Position numbers and translations under genes: made by a program. DNA of 64,000 nucleotides from Ornithinimicrobium faecis (GTDB lineage Bacteria > Actinomycetota > Actinomycetes > Actinomycetales > Dermatophilaceae). Location: the NCBI RefSeq assembly GCF_023923225.1, contig NZ_CP099489.1, positions 1-64,000 on the forward strand, given 5' to 3'. Below are positions 61,869 through 64,000 of the stretch, piece after piece. The notes beneath the pieces were generated by a model. It worked only from the letters and a program-made list of their open reading frames with translations. It ran no database searches and was not told the origin of the DNA. How positions within the stretch are numbered: position 1 is the first letter of the stretch; the number at the start of each line of letters is the position of its first letter.

Positions 61869-63634
61869 TGATGACGCCGCGTATCAACGATGCGAGCGTG
61901 AACGAGTACGCCTTCGCGTGGGCACTGGACCTGGTCCGCAGGTCGGGAGCCGTCGAGCGGATCGAACGGTGGAACCAGGAGGACTGCAACGTGCGCCAGG
62001 TGCCATTCCCGGTGCGGGTAGTCCTTGTGGTCATGTTGTTGCTCATCGTCGAGAACGAGCAGATCCACTGGAGGCAGGCGGCCCTCCTGCTGGGAGTCCG
62101 TATGTCGGACCAGCAGCTCAGGGAGTTGGGTGCCTACGACGCCGTCGACCATGAGGACCGGAAGCTCTTGCGGCGCCAGGCCAGGTACAAGTGCGAGGAC
62201 CCGGACCGGGTGAGGGAGGCGCAGAACCGCATGTACATGGCGTTCAAGCGGAGCGTCGACGCGCTCCTTGAACCTGTCGACGGTAGCCCATTCAAAGGGA
62301 TCCGTAGGCGGAAGATGACGACAGCGGAGGTGATGAGGATCCGGAAGACCATGACCGAGGCCCACCATGCGAAGTACGACCGGCTGCACGAAATGCTGAA
62401 CCTGCTCGTCAGGGCCAGCGTCCCCGTCCTCCCGCAAGGGTGGACCGGTTCACTCATCCTGGATACCACCATCATCCCCGTTGGTCGTCGCACCCAAAAG
62501 TACTTCGGCCCGGAGAAACTCCACGGACCAGACCCGGACTCCGACTGGACGATTCTGGACCGCTACTTCCCGGGGTCCAAACCGACGGAAGAGTCGAACT
62601 GCATGCATGGTGCTTACGCCTACGGCATGACGATCGCCAAGACCATGGCCATGCCCGAACTCGATGGCGTCTCCCTCGCAGTCGCTCTGGCATGGCACGA
62701 ACCCAATGGTGGGACGACGGCCGGCGGCCTCGCCGCCATCGACGGTGGCCGGGCCAGCGGCGCGATCGCCCCACAGACCGTGAAGCATAAGGACAAGTAC
62801 CGGACGGTCGTCACGGACATGGGGTTCAGCGACAAGCTCGACTTCAAGCCCGGTGCGCACGCCCGGGGCTACGAGGCCATCCACAACTACCGGAAGATGG
62901 ACATCAACAAGACCACCGACATTGGTCACGGCGTTGTCCTCTTCCGTGGAGCCCCGGTCTGCCCCGGCGCGCACTCCCTCATCGACGAGTACCAGAAGCT
63001 TGCCAGCAAGGGTGTCGACCATGACACCCGTCAGGCCAAGCTTGCGGAGATCGAGAAGTTCACGATGGTCAGGCGCGGCCTGCCCCAACCGAAGCAGGAC
63101 CGGCCCCCGGGCCGGCCACGCAAGGACGCGCCCACCACAGTCGAGACGAAGCATTCGGTCACGTTCCGGTGCCCAGCAGCAGCTGGTCGCGTGTTCTGCG
63201 CGCTCGCCTGCTCCGACCTGGACGAAGGGGACGCCCGCCTGGCCGACGTCGCACGGAAGGAGCAGATCGCCCACGACCAGGCCATGCTGATCATGCCGAC
63301 CCCACCAACCCCCAGCACCGCCCCCGCCGTGTGCGAGCAGGACTCCCTAACCTTCTCCCTCGACGACTACCAGTACAAGCGGTGGCAGGTCGCCATGGTC
63401 GGCACCCAGAAGCATGAGGAACTCGGCAAGGGTGGCCGGGCCGCCGACGAAGCATTCCACGGATTCATGAAGTCCGGGTCCGGCGCCCAGTTCCGCGAGG
63501 ACCGCTTCCTCATCGTCAACGGGACCGCGATCGCGATCTTCGGTGCCATGGTGGTGGCGTCTGTCAACCAGTCCCTCCTGGAAGCTCACGACCTCCACAC
63601 CCCGATGACGCCTCCGGAGGACGAGGCCGCCTAA
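61868..63634 (+). CDS. DDE-transposase-like protein of an actinobacterial mobile cassette
   Basis: The 588-aa product has a hydrophobic N-terminal stretch (VRVVLVVMLLLIVENEQIHW). A candidate DDE core follows: SLILDTTIIPVG (Asp ~199), VVTDMGFSDKLDFKPGAHAR (Asp ~317) with IHNYRK, and ADEAFHGFMKSG (Glu ~528). The region HGVVLFRGAPVCPGAHSLID matches a family of large actinobacterial transposase-like proteins that sit beside integrase-like genes. The order here (recombinase-like then DDE-like, overlapping) fits that. The catalytic assignments are by eye. A strong terminator follows. Confidence 0.68.
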   Translation: MMTPRINDASVNEYAFAWALDLVRRSGAVERIERWNQEDCNVRQVPFPVRVVLVVMLLLIVENEQIHWRQAALLLGVRMSDQQLRELGAYDAVDHEDRKLLRRQARYKCEDPDRVREAQNRMYMAFKRSVDALLEPVDGSPFKGIRRRKMTTAEVMRIRKTMTEAHHAKYDRLHEMLNLLVRASVPVLPQGWTGSLILDTTIIPVGRRTQKYFGPEKLHGPDPDSDWTILDRYFPGSKPTEESNCMHGAYAYGMTIAKTMAMPELDGVSLAVALAWHEPNGGTTAGGLAAIDGGRASGAIAPQTVKHKDKYRTVVTDMGFSDKLDFKPGAHARGYEAIHNYRKMDINKTTDIGHGVVLFRGAPVCPGAHSLIDEYQKLASKGVDHDTRQAKLAEIEKFTMVRRGLPQPKQDRPPGRPRKDAPTTVETKHSVTFRCPAAAGRVFCALACSDLDEGDARLADVARKEQIAHDQAMLIMPTPPTPSTAPAVCEQDSLTFSLDDYQYKRWQVAMVGTQKHEELGKGGRAADEAFHGFMKSGSGAQFREDRFLIVNGTAIAIFGAMVVASVNQSLLEAHDLHTPMTPPEDEAA

Positions 63635-63650
63635 CTGTTGCGGGCCCGAT

Positions 63651-63682
63651 GAAGCAGGGAGACCACACGGTCTCCCTGCTTC
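63651..63682 (+). terminator. Perfect 14-bp hairpin after the mobile cassette
   Basis: GAAGCAGGGAGACC and GGTCTCCCTGCTTC are exact inverted repeats around ACAC, 17 bases after the transposase-like gene. It is a very stable structure, probably the cassette's transcription terminator. Confidence 0.78.
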
Positions 63683-64000
63683 AGCGCGTCCCCACTCCCG
63701 TAAACCGTTGGCAACCTGAAACGGTCTCGCCGCCCTACGGCGATCTGCAAGGTCAGGCCCCGAATGGACCCTCGGGACACCAGCAGTCGGAGAGCCCCTC
63801 ACGGGCCTACCCAGCGTCACACAGGCCCGCCCGACGCTGCCGCGAGCAGGCTCGGAAAAGGTTGGCAAGTTGCTGGGACCGGGTTGGCAAGATCGCCACA
63901 TACCCCAGTTGACCTGCAGTTTTATCTTCCCACCCTTTCCACCTAGGAACCCCACCCCTGCTGGGCCAATCTGATGCCCAGCTGGAGTCGGTTGGTGACG
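63683..64000. other. Non-coding tail with TTGGCAA repeats
   Basis: No gene is convincing here. TTGGCAA occurs at 63708-63714, 63862-63868 and 63884-63890; the last two are 22 bases apart, in GGTTGGCAAG context. The run CAGTTTTATCTTCCC near 63917 is AT-richer. These could be binding or crossover sites of the adjacent recombinase-like system. Confidence 0.4.

Noticed and set aside
1..64000. CRISPR arrays or cas genes
   Set aside because: No regularly spaced repeats or Cas-like proteins were seen.

Overview
The window is a high-GC actinobacterial chromosome segment that starts at the replication-origin locus and runs into a large accessory region. The gene order dnaA, oriC, dnaN, gnd, recF, dciA-like (DUF721), gyrB, gyrA, DUF3566, tRNA-Ile, DLW-39, tRNA-Ala, together with frequent GTG starts, points to Actinomycetota, most likely Micrococcales of the Intrasporangiaceae/Ornithinimicrobiaceae type. 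The family-level call is an inference from gene order and protein style.

Core region (1-18.7 kb). The replication and topology genes all read rightward, several with stop/start overlaps. DnaA boxes lie upstream of dnaA and in the dnaA-dnaN gap. A ScyD/ScyE-type secreted protein, an ABC-2 exporter, a short secreted peptide and a large exported SGNH + cell-wall-binding-repeat protein follow. A near-perfect ParB site (parS) sits just after the tRNA-Ile terminator.

Defence-type island (18.7-36.7 kb). It begins immediately after tRNA-Ala, at a long hairpin. It holds an XRE regulator, an EcsC/TerB-like protein, a coupled pair (two-TM protein plus DEDDy 3'-5' exonuclease), a RecB-like nuclease, DUF6308 and DUF3825 proteins, an overlapping membrane/coiled-coil pair, an XRE regulator with palindromic operators beside a MucR-like zinc-finger protein, a BglII/BstYI-like restriction enzyme with an MT-A70 adenine methyltransferase, and McrBC. 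A decayed second copy of the start of the EcsC-like gene lies at the far end, so about 15 kb is bracketed by direct repeats.

Transposon-rich catabolic region (36.7-59.3 kb). Two same-oriented, apparently identical IS1380-family copies flank an IS110 element, a decayed ISL3 element, an older transposase remnant and a 15-kb catabolic cluster. That cluster has two divergent, tightly coupled operons. The left one encodes a cyclase-family hydrolase, an MmgE/PrpD protein, a dihydropyrimidinase-like amidohydrolase and a class III CoA-transferase. The right one encodes an NMT1-type ABC importer, a class III aminotransferase, an aldehyde dehydrogenase, two Asp/Glu-racemase-superfamily proteins with altered catalytic cysteines, an FAD monooxygenase, an IclR regulator and a CitE-like lyase. 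Two matching 17-bp palindromes between the operons are candidate IclR operators. The set suggests uptake and breakdown of a nitrogen-containing, probably cyclic, carboxylic acid into acyl-CoA and C2/C3 units; the substrate cannot be read from the sequence.

Right end (59.3-64 kb). A less GC-rich divergent pair of zinc-finger proteins is followed by a three-gene cassette joined by TGATG overlaps: a 39-aa peptide, a tyrosine-recombinase-like protein without an obvious catalytic tyrosine, and a large DDE-transposase-like protein. A perfect 14-bp terminator hairpin ends the cassette, and spaced TTGGCAA repeats lie beyond it. This looks like a mobile unit of an uncommon type.
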